55,371 bases of DNA from NCBI GenBank assembly GCA_028047635.1, contig JAOFXR010000015.1, positions 1-55,371 on the forward strand, given 5' to 3'. The stretch comes from Verrucomicrobiales bacterium. GTDB taxonomy: Bacteria > Verrucomicrobiota > Verrucomicrobiia > Verrucomicrobiales > DEV007. Shown here piece after piece: positions 32,630 through 42,098 of this stretch (position 1 is its first letter; every line of letters starts with the position of its first letter). The notes under the pieces are model-generated. The model worked only from the letters and a program-made list of their open reading frames with translations. It searched no databases and was not told the origin of the DNA. The translations under genes and the position numbers were made by a program.

Positions 32630-34783
32630 ATGAACGACGCAGAGGCGCGTGCTGAAATTGAACGCGTTTCCGCCGAGTTGGAAAAGCACAACCGACTCTA
32701 TTACGTCGAGGCTGAGCCGCTTGTTTCTGATCGTGAATACGATGAGTTGTTTCGAAATCTCGAACTGCTCGAAGCTTGCTTTCCCCATTTTGCTTCTACT
32801 AATTCTCCAACCCGTCGGGTTGGAGGTGAGCCAATCGATGGGTTCGAGCAACGGGCTCATGATGTTCCCATGTTGAGTATTGATGATGTCTTTTCAGAAG
32901 AAGAGCTGGGTGACTTTTTTAAACGGCTCGTAAAAGGGCTCGGGACGGAAGCAATTCCGGTAACGATTGAGCCGAAGATCGACGGTGTTGCGGTCGCTTT
33001 GCATTATGTAAAAGGGGAACTGGATTTCGCGATCACTCGCGGAGACGGTGCGCGTGGCGATGTCATCACGGAAAATGTGAGAACGATTCGCAATGTTCCG
33101 CTGGTGTTGGAAGGGGATGCACCGGAGTGGCTCGAGGTTCGTGGAGAAATTTTCATGCCGAACGAGAAGTTCGCGGCAATGAACCTTGCGCGGGATGAGG
33201 CGGGGTTGGCGGTGTTTAAGAATCCGAGAAATGCGACGGCAGGAGCACTGAAGCTTCTCGATTCTCGTGAAGTCGCAAAACGCCCACTCGAGTTTATTGC
33301 TCATGGCTTCGGGCGCATTGATGGGCTCGCGCTACGGTCGGCGGATGAGTTTTTGACCCTTCTCGCTGAGTTTAACATTCCGGGCAACGATCCCATTTGG
33401 CATGCCTCGACCTTGGAAGGTGTCATGGCTGCAGTGAATGAGCTGGACGTGAAACGGCACACACTTCCTTATGGGACTGACGGGGCGGTGGTAAAGGTAG
33501 TCGATTTCGCGGATCGCGAAGGATTGGGCTACACATCACGAGCGCCGCGGTGGGCTGCTGCTTTCAAATATCCGCCGGAGCAAAAGGAGACCGTGTTGCG
33601 CGCTGTGACGGTTCAGGTAGGCCGAACTGGAAAACTGACACCGGTCGCTGAACTGGACCCTGTGCTGGTGTCCGGCACGACAGTGAGTCGGGCGACTTTG
33701 CACAATCAGGACGAGATTGATCGGAAAGACGTTCGTATTGGCGATACCATTATCATTGAGAAGGCTGGTGAGATTATTCCAGCGGTCGTGAAAGTGGTTC
33801 TTGAGAAGCGTCCTCCGGATGCAGAGAAGTTCGATCTCTTCACTTTCGTTAAGGGAAGTTGCCCGAGTTGTGGGAGTCCGATCGAAAAAGAGGAAGGGTT
33901 TGTCGCCTGGAAGTGCGTCAATTTTAGTTGTCCTGCGAAGATGGCGAATCGGCTCAAGCAGTTCGTGAGCCGAAAGGCGCTCGATATTGACGGGGTGGGA
34001 AGCATTGTAGCCGAGAAGTTGGTTGAGCGCGGGCTCGTGAACTCTCCGCTCGATCTCTTTGCGCTGAAGGTTGAGGATCTTGCTGAATTGAATTTGGGGA
34101 CTGATGAGGATCCTCGTATGTTTGGCGCGAAGAACGGGACCAAACTTGTCACCACTGCGGAGCGCGCGCGGATGGCTCCTTTGCATCGTTGGGTTTATGC
34201 CCTCGGAATTCCTCAGGTGGGGGAGTCGGCTTCGCGTGAATTGGCCCGGCTTCATCGAAATTTTGATGAGCTCGCTGTTTCTGAAATTCTCCCGGTTCTC
34301 AGTGAGATGAAAACCGGACAGCGAAAGGAAGACAATGAAATGCTAAGTGAATTCCAGATCGCCGGCGAAGTGGGACCTACTGTTGCCGGAGCGATGAAAA
34401 AATATCTCGCAAGTGACGAAGGTATTGAATTGCGCTTGCGAATGAAGTCGCTCGGGATCGATCCGGAGTCTGCCAATTATCTACCCGTCGCACCCAATGG
34501 CGACGAAGCGAGTGAGAGCAATCCGCTTGCAGGGAAAACGATCGTAATCACGGGAACGCTTTCTGCTCCCCGCAACGAGATTAAGGAACGAATCACGATA
34601 CTGGGAGGTAAAGTGACCGGATCGGTAAGTAAGAATACTGATTTTCTCCTCTCCGGTGAAGGTGGCGGCTCCAAGCGTGATAAGGCCGAGTCGCTCGGTG
34701 TTCGCATCATTTCCGAAGAGGAATTGATGGCCTTCACCGAGACACAGAAAGCCTCGGCTGTTTCCAAGGCGGGAGCAACGTGA
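32630..34783 (+). CDS. ligA: NAD-dependent DNA ligase
   Basis: 717 residues from the ATG at 32630; an extension of 25 residues into brnA is rejected. The adenylation site is EPKIDGVA with K116. An OB-fold follows (LTPVAELDPV). The four-cysteine zinc finger is CPSCG...CVNFSCP (~405-432). Helix-hairpin-helix motifs follow (LDIDGVG, LGIPQVGE), and a C-terminal BRCT domain covers ~625-705 (GKTIVITGTLSAPR). It seals nicks during replication and repair. It lies directly behind the brnTA pair on the same strand. Confidence 0.96.
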   Translation: MNDAEARAEIERVSAELEKHNRLYYVEAEPLVSDREYDELFRNLELLEACFPHFASTNSPTRRVGGEPIDGFEQRAHDVPMLSIDDVFSEEELGDFFKRLVKGLGTEAIPVTIEPKIDGVAVALHYVKGELDFAITRGDGARGDVITENVRTIRNVPLVLEGDAPEWLEVRGEIFMPNEKFAAMNLARDEAGLAVFKNPRNATAGALKLLDSREVAKRPLEFIAHGFGRIDGLALRSADEFLTLLAEFNIPGNDPIWHASTLEGVMAAVNELDVKRHTLPYGTDGAVVKVVDFADREGLGYTSRAPRWAAAFKYPPEQKETVLRAVTVQVGRTGKLTPVAELDPVLVSGTTVSRATLHNQDEIDRKDVRIGDTIIIEKAGEIIPAVVKVVLEKRPPDAEKFDLFTFVKGSCPSCGSPIEKEEGFVAWKCVNFSCPAKMANRLKQFVSRKALDIDGVGSIVAEKLVERGLVNSPLDLFALKVEDLAELNLGTDEDPRMFGAKNGTKLVTTAERARMAPLHRWVYALGIPQVGESASRELARLHRNFDELAVSEILPVLSEMKTGQRKEDNEMLSEFQIAGEVGPTVAGAMKKYLASDEGIELRLRMKSLGIDPESANYLPVAPNGDEASESNPLAGKTIVITGTLSAPRNEIKERITILGGKVTGSVSKNTDFLLSGEGGGSKRDKAESLGVRIISEEELMAFTETQKASAVSKAGAT

Positions 34784-35095
34784 GGGGCCTTCCTATAAAC
34801 TTGGGCTCATCGGGAAAAGAGTTTTGAAAACCACGAGCGTTTCGTGACCTTCGACTGCTTCTCCTTCTGCTGGTTCAATAAGAACAGTGTGTGATCATCG
34901 GTGAGTGTGGCCGAAGAATGGAATTTTCTCCGGGACATTTCAGCCGCGTTTTGGGAAAAGCGCTTTTCTCTGATCAGGGTATTTCTTTCAGCAAACATGT
35001 GCGTTTGGGGCGGGGTCTTTCTCTAAATCGCTCAGTATTATCAACTTTGCAAGCCTTCGGCGGGGACGCAGAAGCGGCTGAAAATCTTGTAACTT
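34784..35095. other. Intergenic region between convergent ligA and tatD
   Basis: 312 bp. The only candidate gene is a minus-strand frame at 34807-34998 (63 residues, basic C-terminus KVTKRSWFSKLFSR) downstream of tatD. It has no recognisable family and I give it low weight. No terminator with a clear T-run is seen. Confidence 0.4.
34807..34998 (-). CDS. Possible small basic protein, hypothetical
   Basis: 63 residues on the same strand as tatD, starting 98 bp after its stop. It is hydrophilic and rich in Lys/Arg/Ser, ending in SWFSKLFSR. No homologous family is recognised and there is no ribosome binding site. It may be a chance frame. Confidence 0.2.
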   Translation of the reverse strand: MFAERNTLIREKRFSQNAAEMSRRKFHSSATLTDDHTLFLLNQQKEKQSKVTKRSWFSKLFSR

Positions 35096-35899
35096 TTACA
35101 TCCTGAATAATCGAAACGCATTCTCCGTCGTGATTTTGGTGATGTCAGGAAGGCTGAGTCCGTGAAGTTCACCTAACTGCCGTGCCGTGTGCGCTACCAT
35201 GTGCGGTTCGCACTGCTTACCTCTAAAAGGCACAGGAGCGAGATAGGGACTGTCTGTTTCCACCATAATTCGATCAAGGGGCGCTGCCGCAGCGACTTCC
35301 CGCACATCTCCCGCGCTGGGGAAGGTAAGAATTCCGGTAAATGAAAGGTAGAATCCGGCTTCAAGGGCGATCTCCGCTTGTTTCCGGGTTCCGTTGAAAC
35401 AATGCAGGACGGCACGAGTGCCGGGAAACTGACGAAGGACCTCCATAACATCATCAGCACTCTCCCGCTGATGAATCACCACGGGGAGATCAAAGTCGAT
35501 AGCGAGTTGCAGCTGAGCCTCGAAAACATCCCTTTGGGTTTTTCGCCAGGCCTCTTCGGTCGAGCCATCTTGGGGAGGGTGAAAATAATCGAGACCGATT
35601 TCACCGATTGCGGCTACTTCAGGCCGTCCTGCGAGGGTTCGAAGCGATTCAAGCCACGTAGCGGTATCGACTTCGTGCACATAAAGAGGGTGAACTCCCA
35701 CCGTCGGTATGACTTCTTCAAAGTTCTCTGAGAGCGCTATATTGGCCTCTGAGTCCTCGATATCACAGGCAATTGACAGGATTCTTCCAACATTGCTTTC
35801 TCTCGCTTTCACCAACAATTCGGTGACGCTTCCGCCGAATCGTGAAGAGTTCAGGTGTGCGTGAGTATCGATTAAATAAAATGCATTTTTGTCTTCCAT
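35096..35899 (-). CDS. tatD: TatD-family metal-dependent deoxyribonuclease
   Basis: 267 residues from the ATG at 35899; a start 9 codons upstream is possible but adds unconserved residues. Metal ligands are in IDTHAHLN, GEIGLDYFHP, VIHQRES, LHCFNG and VETDSPYLAP, the full TatD/YcfH set. It is a cytoplasmic 3'-5' DNase implicated in DNA quality control. It is monocistronic here and convergent with ligA. Confidence 0.92.
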   Translation of the reverse strand: MEDKNAFYLIDTHAHLNSSRFGGSVTELLVKARESNVGRILSIACDIEDSEANIALSENFEEVIPTVGVHPLYVHEVDTATWLESLRTLAGRPEVAAIGEIGLDYFHPPQDGSTEEAWRKTQRDVFEAQLQLAIDFDLPVVIHQRESADDVMEVLRQFPGTRAVLHCFNGTRKQAEIALEAGFYLSFTGILTFPSAGDVREVAAAAPLDRIMVETDSPYLAPVPFRGKQCEPHMVAHTARQLGELHGLSLPDITKITTENAFRLFRM

Positions 35900-35977
35900 T
35901 GTTGTGGGATACCTCTCTACCATCATATTTGAGTCGAAAAGATCGAAAATTTCTTAAAAAAACCTTTTTCAAGCCAC

Positions 35978-35991
35978 TTAACGTGTGTTAA
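35978..35991 (+). promoter_or_regulatory. Palindromic TTAAC-GTGT-GTTAA upstream of the TpsB-like gene
   Basis: A 5-bp inverted repeat with a four-base spacer, 45 nt before the start at 36036. It could be an operator or part of a promoter; no bound regulator can be named. Confidence 0.25.
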
Positions 35992-36035
35992 TCGAATAAC
36001 TCAAGACGAGTGCGTTAATTCGCTCCCTCTATCGA

Positions 36036-37901
36036 ATGATGAGAATCAATAGCCTTTTTACCGGAATTACCGCAGTAACAATCTCGTTGCTGGCGTCATC
36101 ACTGATGGCCCAGCAGACAGTTACTGACCAATATGGCACGGAGATCCTCATGGATGTCCTACCGCCTGCGACACAGAACCAAGTCTATGAGACCCAAACG
36201 GTTCTCGAGACCGGCGGCGGCGAAGGCCCCATCGAAGTCGATAAACTTGGGCGCTTCAATCTTGAGAATTCAGGTAAAGGAGGGATCTCAAACGGTCCTA
36301 GCACGGACGAATACCTCGTGAACCAGTTGCTCGGTGTCGTCCTTCTTCCTCGTCCCGGTGACGTTCGTCCGGATGGATGGCCCGGCGTTGAGGGTATCTG
36401 GCACGATTTTGATGAGTTTCCCCGTGGGGTTGGTTTAGTTCTTCAGAGCTACATTGGTAGACCTGTTTCTCTTTCCTCTCTCGATCAGATGGTGAAAGAG
36501 GTAGTGGTTGCTTATCGTGATGGTGATCGCCCTGTGGTTGATGTGTTGCTCCCTGAGCAGGACATTACTTCCGGTGTCGTGCAGCTCGTGGTGATTGAGT
36601 CAGAACTCGCCCGGATTCGCGTGGAAGGTGTCGATGCTGATACTGAGGAATTTATCCGCAGCCAGATGCAAGTGCAGAAGGGCGAAGTAATTCGTGCTTC
36701 TGAAATTCTGAGAGACCTTTCATGGGTAAATCGCAGTCCTTATCGCAAGATTGATATGGTTTACGCGCCCGGTTACGAGTTCGGAACGACTGATGTCATT
36801 CTCAAGAGTTATCAGACCAAAGCGAACTGGTTTTACACCGGCTACGAGGATTCAGGGACACCGTTCCTTGGAGAGGACCGCTTCATTGCAGGTTTTAATT
36901 TCGGAGATGTTTTCGGTCCGACTCGTAGTTTGAGTTATCAGTTCACTTCTGACTTTGATTTTGAGCATGTTCGGGCTAACTCGCTTGTTTACACCGAGGC
37001 TCTTCCTTGGCGTCATTGGGTTACGGTTCTCGCTTCGTATGTCAATATTGAGTCAGCGGCTATTCCAGCCCCTGGTGTGGGTAACTTGAACTCCAGCGGT
37101 GACAACATTCAGCTGAGCGGTCGCTACGGTATTCCTCTCGCAGGAAAAGCAAATCGTTCACGTGAGATGGATTTCGGATTTGATTGGAAGTCCAACGGCA
37201 ACAACCTTGAGTTCGCGTCTTCTTCCATTCCGCTAATTCAGACTCTGAACGACACTCGTGTGGAGATCTTCCAGTTCAGCCTTGGTTATAAAGAGACCAT
37301 CCAACACAAACGCGGCGTGACTCAGTTCGACGTTCGCGGTGTCTGGTCTCCGGGCAATTTTAACACCCAGAATTCAACCGCGAGGTTCCAGCAGTCACGC
37401 GCCTTGTCTGACTCTGAGTATTTCTATGCGACTGCGAGTATTGAGCATCAGCGCCGCCTCCGCGAGGATTGGTCAATGCGTTGGAAAATGCAGGGGCAGG
37501 CCGCAAATGGTAATCTACAGGCGTCCGAGCAGCTCGGAGCAGGTGGTTATGACACTGTTCGTGGTTTTGACCAGCGTGTTGCAAGTGGTGATCATGGCTT
37601 CTGGACGACGGTTGAGCTTTATACTCCAGAGCTTTCATTCGGACGGATCTTTGATTGGGAGAACGAGACCGATAGTCTTCGTCTTCTGGGATTCTTTGAT
37701 GCAGCCAATCTGGGCAATGAAGATCTCCTTCTTGGAGAGCCTTCAGATATCCAGCTCGGGTCTGTTGGTGTTGGTCTTCGCTGGAACTACAGCGACTGGT
37801 TCAAGTTCCGCGCGGACTACGGTTACCCGATCATTTCGGATGACCTCTTTGGTGTTGATGAGTCTGGTCGTTTCCACATTGGTGCGACTGCGACGTTCTA
37901 A
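36036..37901 (+). CDS. TpsB/ShlB-like two-partner secretion outer-membrane protein
   Basis: 621 residues. The signal peptide (TGITAVTISLLASSLMAQ) is followed by a POTRA-like domain (~140-200, YIGRPVSLSSLDQMVKEVV, SGVVQLVVIESELARIRVEG), a linker and a beta-barrel (~260-621). The barrel ends with GRFHIGATATF, with the terminal Phe usual for Bam-assembled barrels. A conserved FHDR-like GFDQRVASGDHGF is near residue 512. TpsB proteins export large beta-helical partners, but no TpsA-like gene adjoins this one. A start at 36039 is equally possible (ATGATG). A strong terminator follows. Confidence 0.8.
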   Translation: MMRINSLFTGITAVTISLLASSLMAQQTVTDQYGTEILMDVLPPATQNQVYETQTVLETGGGEGPIEVDKLGRFNLENSGKGGISNGPSTDEYLVNQLLGVVLLPRPGDVRPDGWPGVEGIWHDFDEFPRGVGLVLQSYIGRPVSLSSLDQMVKEVVVAYRDGDRPVVDVLLPEQDITSGVVQLVVIESELARIRVEGVDADTEEFIRSQMQVQKGEVIRASEILRDLSWVNRSPYRKIDMVYAPGYEFGTTDVILKSYQTKANWFYTGYEDSGTPFLGEDRFIAGFNFGDVFGPTRSLSYQFTSDFDFEHVRANSLVYTEALPWRHWVTVLASYVNIESAAIPAPGVGNLNSSGDNIQLSGRYGIPLAGKANRSREMDFGFDWKSNGNNLEFASSSIPLIQTLNDTRVEIFQFSLGYKETIQHKRGVTQFDVRGVWSPGNFNTQNSTARFQQSRALSDSEYFYATASIEHQRRLREDWSMRWKMQGQAANGNLQASEQLGAGGYDTVRGFDQRVASGDHGFWTTVELYTPELSFGRIFDWENETDSLRLLGFFDAANLGNEDLLLGEPSDIQLGSVGVGLRWNYSDWFKFRADYGYPIISDDLFGVDESGRFHIGATATF

Positions 37902-37950
37902 TCAGTTTCCTAATACAATGGGGTTAGTTCTTCTGAACTTCCCGCTCCAG

Positions 37951-37980
37951 TGCCTCGATTCATTTGATCGGGGCATTTTT
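37951..37980 (+). terminator. Rho-independent terminator after the TpsB-like gene
   Basis: TGCCTCGAT (37951-37959), loop TCATTTG and ATCGGGGCA (37967-37975) form a 9-bp stem with one T-G pair, followed by five T. Confidence 0.85.
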
Positions 37981-38069
37981 GTGTCGTGAAGAGAGGCTGA
38001 AAGAATATGGCCCGGTTTCGTATTGAAGATCTCCGATCTGAATCATAATTCTTTCTTGCTTGAGTGCTG

Positions 38070-38093
38070 AGGTGCCGGTTATTGTCGGCATCT
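38070..38093 (+). other. Leader hairpin upstream of the isomerase gene
   Basis: AGGTGCCG (38070-38077) pairs with CGGCATCT (38086-38093) over an eight-base loop, 35 nt before the start at 38128. Only a short CTTT follows, so it may be a weak terminator or a 5'-UTR structure. Confidence 0.35.
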
Positions 38094-38127
38094 CTTTAAC
38101 TGAACTCTAATTACATCTAAATTTACT

Positions 38128-39120
38128 ATGGGAAGACCCGTTACTCTCTTCACCGGCCAGTGGGCCGATCTTGACTGTGAGTCTGTTATCGTCAAAGCCA
38201 AGGAAATGGGCTATGACGGTGTTGAACTCGCTTGTTGGGGCGATCATTTCGAAGTGTATAAAGCTGACTCCGCTTATTGTGCTGCCAAGCGTGAGCTATT
38301 GGACAAGCACGGAATGAAATGTTATGCGATCTCGACGCACCTTGTTGGACAGGCGGTGTGTGACCGAATTGACGGTCGACACCAACAAATTGTTCCTGAT
38401 TACATCTGGGGCGATGGAGATCCTGAAGGGGTTCGACAGCGCGCTGCGGAAGAACTCAAAAAGACCGCTGTAGCGGCAAAAGAGTTTGGTGTCAGTGTCG
38501 TGAATGGATTCACCGGGTCTTCTATTTGGCATCTTCTCTATTCATTCCCCCCGGTTCTGCCCGGTCAGATCGAAGGTGGCTACCAAGACTTCGCAGACCG
38601 GTTTGGTCCGATCATGGATGTATTCCAGGAGAATGGTATTAAGTACGGTCTCGAAGTTCATCCTACAGAAATCGCTTTCGATATCTCATCTGCGGAGCGA
38701 GCTCTTGAGGCCATTGATAATCATCCTGCATTCGGGTTCAACTACGACCCGAGTCATCTCGGTTATCAGGGGGTCGACTACGTTGAGTTTATCTATCGCT
38801 TTGCTGACCGTATCAATCATGTGCACATGAAAGATGTTAGCTGGTCCGACCATCCCGTTGATGCCGGTGTTTTTGGTGGGCATGTGGACTTTCACAACCG
38901 GAAGCGGTTTTGGGATTTTAAATCAGTGGGTCGCGGGCGGATTGATTTTGAGCGTATTATTCGCGCGTTGAATGATATCGAATATACAGGACCTCTCTCC
39001 GTTGAGTGGGAGGATGGTGGAATGGATCGTATCGCCGGAGGTGCCGAGTCGGCCGCCTTTGTGAAGCAGATCGATTTCCCCGCGTCAAACATCGTATTTG
39101 ATGCTCAATTTGATCGTTGA
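38128..39120 (+). CDS. Sugar phosphate isomerase/epimerase (xylose isomerase-like TIM barrel)
   Basis: 330 residues. TIM-barrel signatures with metal-binding acidic and His residues are visible: [33 protein letters not shown] (Glu), [11 protein letters not shown] (Asp/His), NHVHMKDV (His) and [11 protein letters not shown] (Glu). It belongs to the AP-endonuclease-2-like isomerase superfamily common in sugar catabolism of this phylum. The exact sugar is unknown. It is cytoplasmic and flanked by terminators on both sides, so it is a single-gene unit. Confidence 0.88.
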   Translation: MGRPVTLFTGQWADLDCESVIVKAKEMGYDGVELACWGDHFEVYKADSAYCAAKRELLDKHGMKCYAISTHLVGQAVCDRIDGRHQQIVPDYIWGDGDPEGVRQRAAEELKKTAVAAKEFGVSVVNGFTGSSIWHLLYSFPPVLPGQIEGGYQDFADRFGPIMDVFQENGIKYGLEVHPTEIAFDISSAERALEAIDNHPAFGFNYDPSHLGYQGVDYVEFIYRFADRINHVHMKDVSWSDHPVDAGVFGGHVDFHNRKRFWDFKSVGRGRIDFERIIRALNDIEYTGPLSVEWEDGGMDRIAGGAESAAFVKQIDFPASNIVFDAQFDR

Positions 39121-39151
39121 TTTGCCTTGTCAGCTTAAAGCTGGAACCTTC

Positions 39152-39187
39152 AAAAGGGAGTGAGCCTCAGGTTTGCTCCCTTTTTTT
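39152..39187 (+). terminator. Rho-independent terminator after the isomerase gene
   Basis: AAAAGGGAG (39152-39160) pairs with CTCCCTTTT (39176-39184) over a 15-base loop, and the T-run extends to 39187. Confidence 0.85.
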
Positions 39188-39684
39188 GTCGAGTTGGTGG
39201 AGAAGCCGCCCCGTGGGGAGGCGGTAGCCGTTTGCTTTGCCTCGGCCCCCTAAAGAGGTCTCGGGCGCTTTCTCAACGAGAGTGGGCTGCCAAATAGTGA
39301 AGCTTGCACAGTAGCCTCTGAATATGGCTTTATTGGTCTCTGCTGCAGTCTTGTCAGCACTGATTGTGTGATGATAAGCCTTGGGGCGGCAAGTCTATTA
39401 GGAGCATGGCGGAGAAGGGATGGTGATAGGTGTTTCACCTCCGTGCGCACCTTTCAGTGACTCTCTGCTTGGCGTGCTCCATTTCGAGCCTTCTTCGCTC
39501 TCTGCGGCGCTGCGAAACACAATAGTGCTCCTAGGTTTCTCGAGGGGGCCTCAGTAGGCGAGGGGACACCGTAAGAGGAGTTCCCGGGTGGGTCTTCGGC
39601 TGTTCTCTTCCGTGAGAAACGATATCACACTTTCATATCGTCAGAGTAGAAGGCGGCTATCCCGCGAGTTTCTGGTGCCAAGGT
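39188..39684. other. Long non-coding region between convergent isomerase and lptD-like genes
   Basis: 497 bp with no credible gene. Two dyads are visible: GCCGCCCC/GGGGAGGCGG near 39213-39232, and a perfect ACGATAT...ATATCGT (39619-39641) 44 bp beyond the lptD-like stop, which may mark the end of that transcript. I looked for RNase P RNA, tmRNA and tRNA signatures on both strands and saw none. Confidence 0.5.
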
Positions 39685-41952
39685 CTAATCGTCCTCAGTG
39701 CCAAGACCACCGGGCTGAAAATCGATTGGCAGAGTCAATCGAGGGAAGGCTTTGAGAGTCAGGCTGAAGATCATGCCGTATTCATTCTCCTCGGTTCTGT
39801 TATCACGAATAATTCCACCGAAGCTCGCTGTGAGTGCGGCCATGTCCCGGTGAATCATATACTGCTGATACTCGAGAGTGTTATCGTCCGCCTCAAACCT
39901 GTGGGAAGTGGAGACGCCCCAATTATCGCTTAACCTGGTGTAGGTATTAAAGGAGTAGAGGCTGGCGTTGTCCAGGGTGGGGTGGTCAGACAGAAAATAA
40001 TGGCGAAGAGAAAAGCGGAACCAATCGTTGGGCATGATAGTCATTGCTGATGTGACTTCAGAGAACTCATGCGAATCGTCGAAAAGAGGAACCTGGGCGG
40101 TTGTTGATGCTCTCAGCCAAGGCACTGGAGTCCAGTTGACATCCGTGAAAAAGTTGGAAAAATCACGATCAAATTCAGGATCTTCAATGTAGGTGTCAAA
40201 GTAGTTATTGATCGAAAGCCACTCATGCGTGCGTCCTCTGCGCTTGGTAAGCCATCGATTCGAGATACCGGCTCTCACCACTTGCCAGTTGTGGAGATCG
40301 TCAACCGCAGTGAAGAGCGGCACGTCGATCGGTCTAAGGCGGGTTGATTGCACGAGGCGATCAATCGGAGACATTCTACCGGTTAGGTCATCTGTATTTA
40401 AATAGGAGTAATTCACGTATGGTCTCACCACATGGAGGAGGCCGTCTAAACCGAGGGCTCGATTAACAATGTTCGGAGAACGCTTGGACATCTTGAATGA
40501 GAAGTCGACGCCAAGGTGCTTGGTAGTGCGGCTTACATTATCAAATCCCGGGATGTCAAAATTAGCATAATTGGTATATCCGATTCCTGCACGGGGAACG
40601 ACATTCAAGAATCCTCCAAACTGTTGGGGGAACAGGGCCTCGTGATAGGTGTTGAACCGATTAAAGCCTGACGGCTCGATGAGACCTGCGAGCGTGTCTG
40701 CATCACTCTGTTCTTCTCCTATGATGCCATAAGAGGTAAGCCCATCATAAAAGAATCCAGAATTACCAATGGGTGTTCGGATGACATCAATCGCCAACTC
40801 CGGTGAACGAGTGTCGGTGCGAAAGAACTCATTGAGTTGAAAGCGGCCCGTGAGTGAGATTTCGCCCTGATCGAAAATCTTCGTCAGATTGACTACGTTA
40901 TCAGGACGAGGGTCAATTCGGAAGTCCGACTGAAAGAAGTCTTCGTAGAAAAATTCATCACTCAACTTGTTGATATCAACGTCGAGGTAGAACGTTTTGT
41001 CATCAGAGCCTGGAAAATAAACCCGCTGCTGAAGATTCATACGATAACGTTCCGAATCGGCTATACCCGGTCTTTCCGTTCCATTGAATCGAAGCTGCGG
41101 ATTACTATCCTGAGCGTAGTAAAGGAAAAGGCTGCCTATGTTGTCGTTGTTCCGGAAATTCCGGTCCTTGAACTCAACTCCACCGGCAATTCCTCTTTCT
41201 CCTCTCACATCAAGATGGAGCTTGGCTAAATAGCGATCATTGATCGATACCCCGTATTGATTGAGGAGGAAGCCGCCCCACGCTGAATTCCAACCAGGAG
41301 TGAAGTAATAGCCCAGATCCTCTTCGAGCGGCTGGACGAAGTAGGGGAAATAAAAGATAGCTCGCGCTTTATCCCCTGAGCCTGCGTAAACCTTCGCTCC
41401 GCGCATCACGACTTTATTTCCCGGGTAAACCTCAAGTTTTTTCACCTTGAAGTGAAACATGGGGTTAGCTGCATCGTGAGTGGTGAAGGTCGAGTTTCGC
41501 AGAATGATGGGGCCGCCTGATTCGTCTTCGGGTCTCAGGACATCGTCGGAGGTATAAAAAATTGGCTCAAGTGAGCTCTTCAGCTGGCTTGTGGTGAGCT
41601 CACCGGTGTGGATGTTGTAAATGATTTCCTCGGCATCAATTACTTGTCCGTCTTTAAACACCCGGACGTTGTCACGAGCGAAAACTTTGCCGGAATACTC
41701 GTGAAACTCAATTTGATCTGCTTTGATCGTTACGCTTCCGTATTTCACGATGGCACCACCTGAAGCCTTAGCGATGCCCAGGTCTTTGTCGTAATCGGTG
41801 AAATCGCTCTGGATATCAAGATTCGTCGATTCTTCTTCTTGAGCGATCGCTTGTGTCGCGGTGAAGGAAAAGGCACAAAAACACACAAAAAAAGGAAGGG
41901 CTCGGGCCCAACACTTCGTTGAAGTCTTGTTGCTGTTAAGGCTACGAATCAA
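39685..41952 (-). CDS. lptD: LptD-like outer-membrane LPS assembly protein
   Basis: 755 residues. The signal peptide (ARALPFFVCFCAFSFTATQAIA) is followed by an OstA/LptA-like beta-jellyroll (~45-140, ASGGAIVKYGSVTIKADQIEFH, VFARDNVRVFKDGQVIDAEE). The long C-terminal beta-barrel (~190-755) is rich in alternating aromatic strands. The order jellyroll-barrel is that of LptD, which inserts LPS in the outer leaflet. It is downstream of lpxA on the same strand, consistent with an LPS cluster. The conserved LptD cysteines are not apparent, so the symbol is by architecture. Confidence 0.75.
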   Translation of the reverse strand: MIRSLNSNKTSTKCWARALPFFVCFCAFSFTATQAIAQEEESTNLDIQSDFTDYDKDLGIAKASGGAIVKYGSVTIKADQIEFHEYSGKVFARDNVRVFKDGQVIDAEEIIYNIHTGELTTSQLKSSLEPIFYTSDDVLRPEDESGGPIILRNSTFTTHDAANPMFHFKVKKLEVYPGNKVVMRGAKVYAGSGDKARAIFYFPYFVQPLEEDLGYYFTPGWNSAWGGFLLNQYGVSINDRYLAKLHLDVRGERGIAGGVEFKDRNFRNNDNIGSLFLYYAQDSNPQLRFNGTERPGIADSERYRMNLQQRVYFPGSDDKTFYLDVDINKLSDEFFYEDFFQSDFRIDPRPDNVVNLTKIFDQGEISLTGRFQLNEFFRTDTRSPELAIDVIRTPIGNSGFFYDGLTSYGIIGEEQSDADTLAGLIEPSGFNRFNTYHEALFPQQFGGFLNVVPRAGIGYTNYANFDIPGFDNVSRTTKHLGVDFSFKMSKRSPNIVNRALGLDGLLHVVRPYVNYSYLNTDDLTGRMSPIDRLVQSTRLRPIDVPLFTAVDDLHNWQVVRAGISNRWLTKRRGRTHEWLSINNYFDTYIEDPEFDRDFSNFFTDVNWTPVPWLRASTTAQVPLFDDSHEFSEVTSAMTIMPNDWFRFSLRHYFLSDHPTLDNASLYSFNTYTRLSDNWGVSTSHRFEADDNTLEYQQYMIHRDMAALTASFGGIIRDNRTEENEYGMIFSLTLKAFPRLTLPIDFQPGGLGTEDD

Positions 41953-42098
41953 ATCGACTATTGCGGTTCTGAAACACGAACATAGGAAGATGAGTTATTT
42001 CGCACATCCTACCACACCTCATTTACTCTCATATGCCCAAAAGACCAACGAAAAATCATTTTATTACGCGATTTGCTTAACATAAGTTAATTAAATTC

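Noticed and set aside
39188-39684. RNase P RNA, tmRNA or tRNA in the long gene-free region
   Set aside because: None of the conserved core sequences of these RNAs is visible on either strand.
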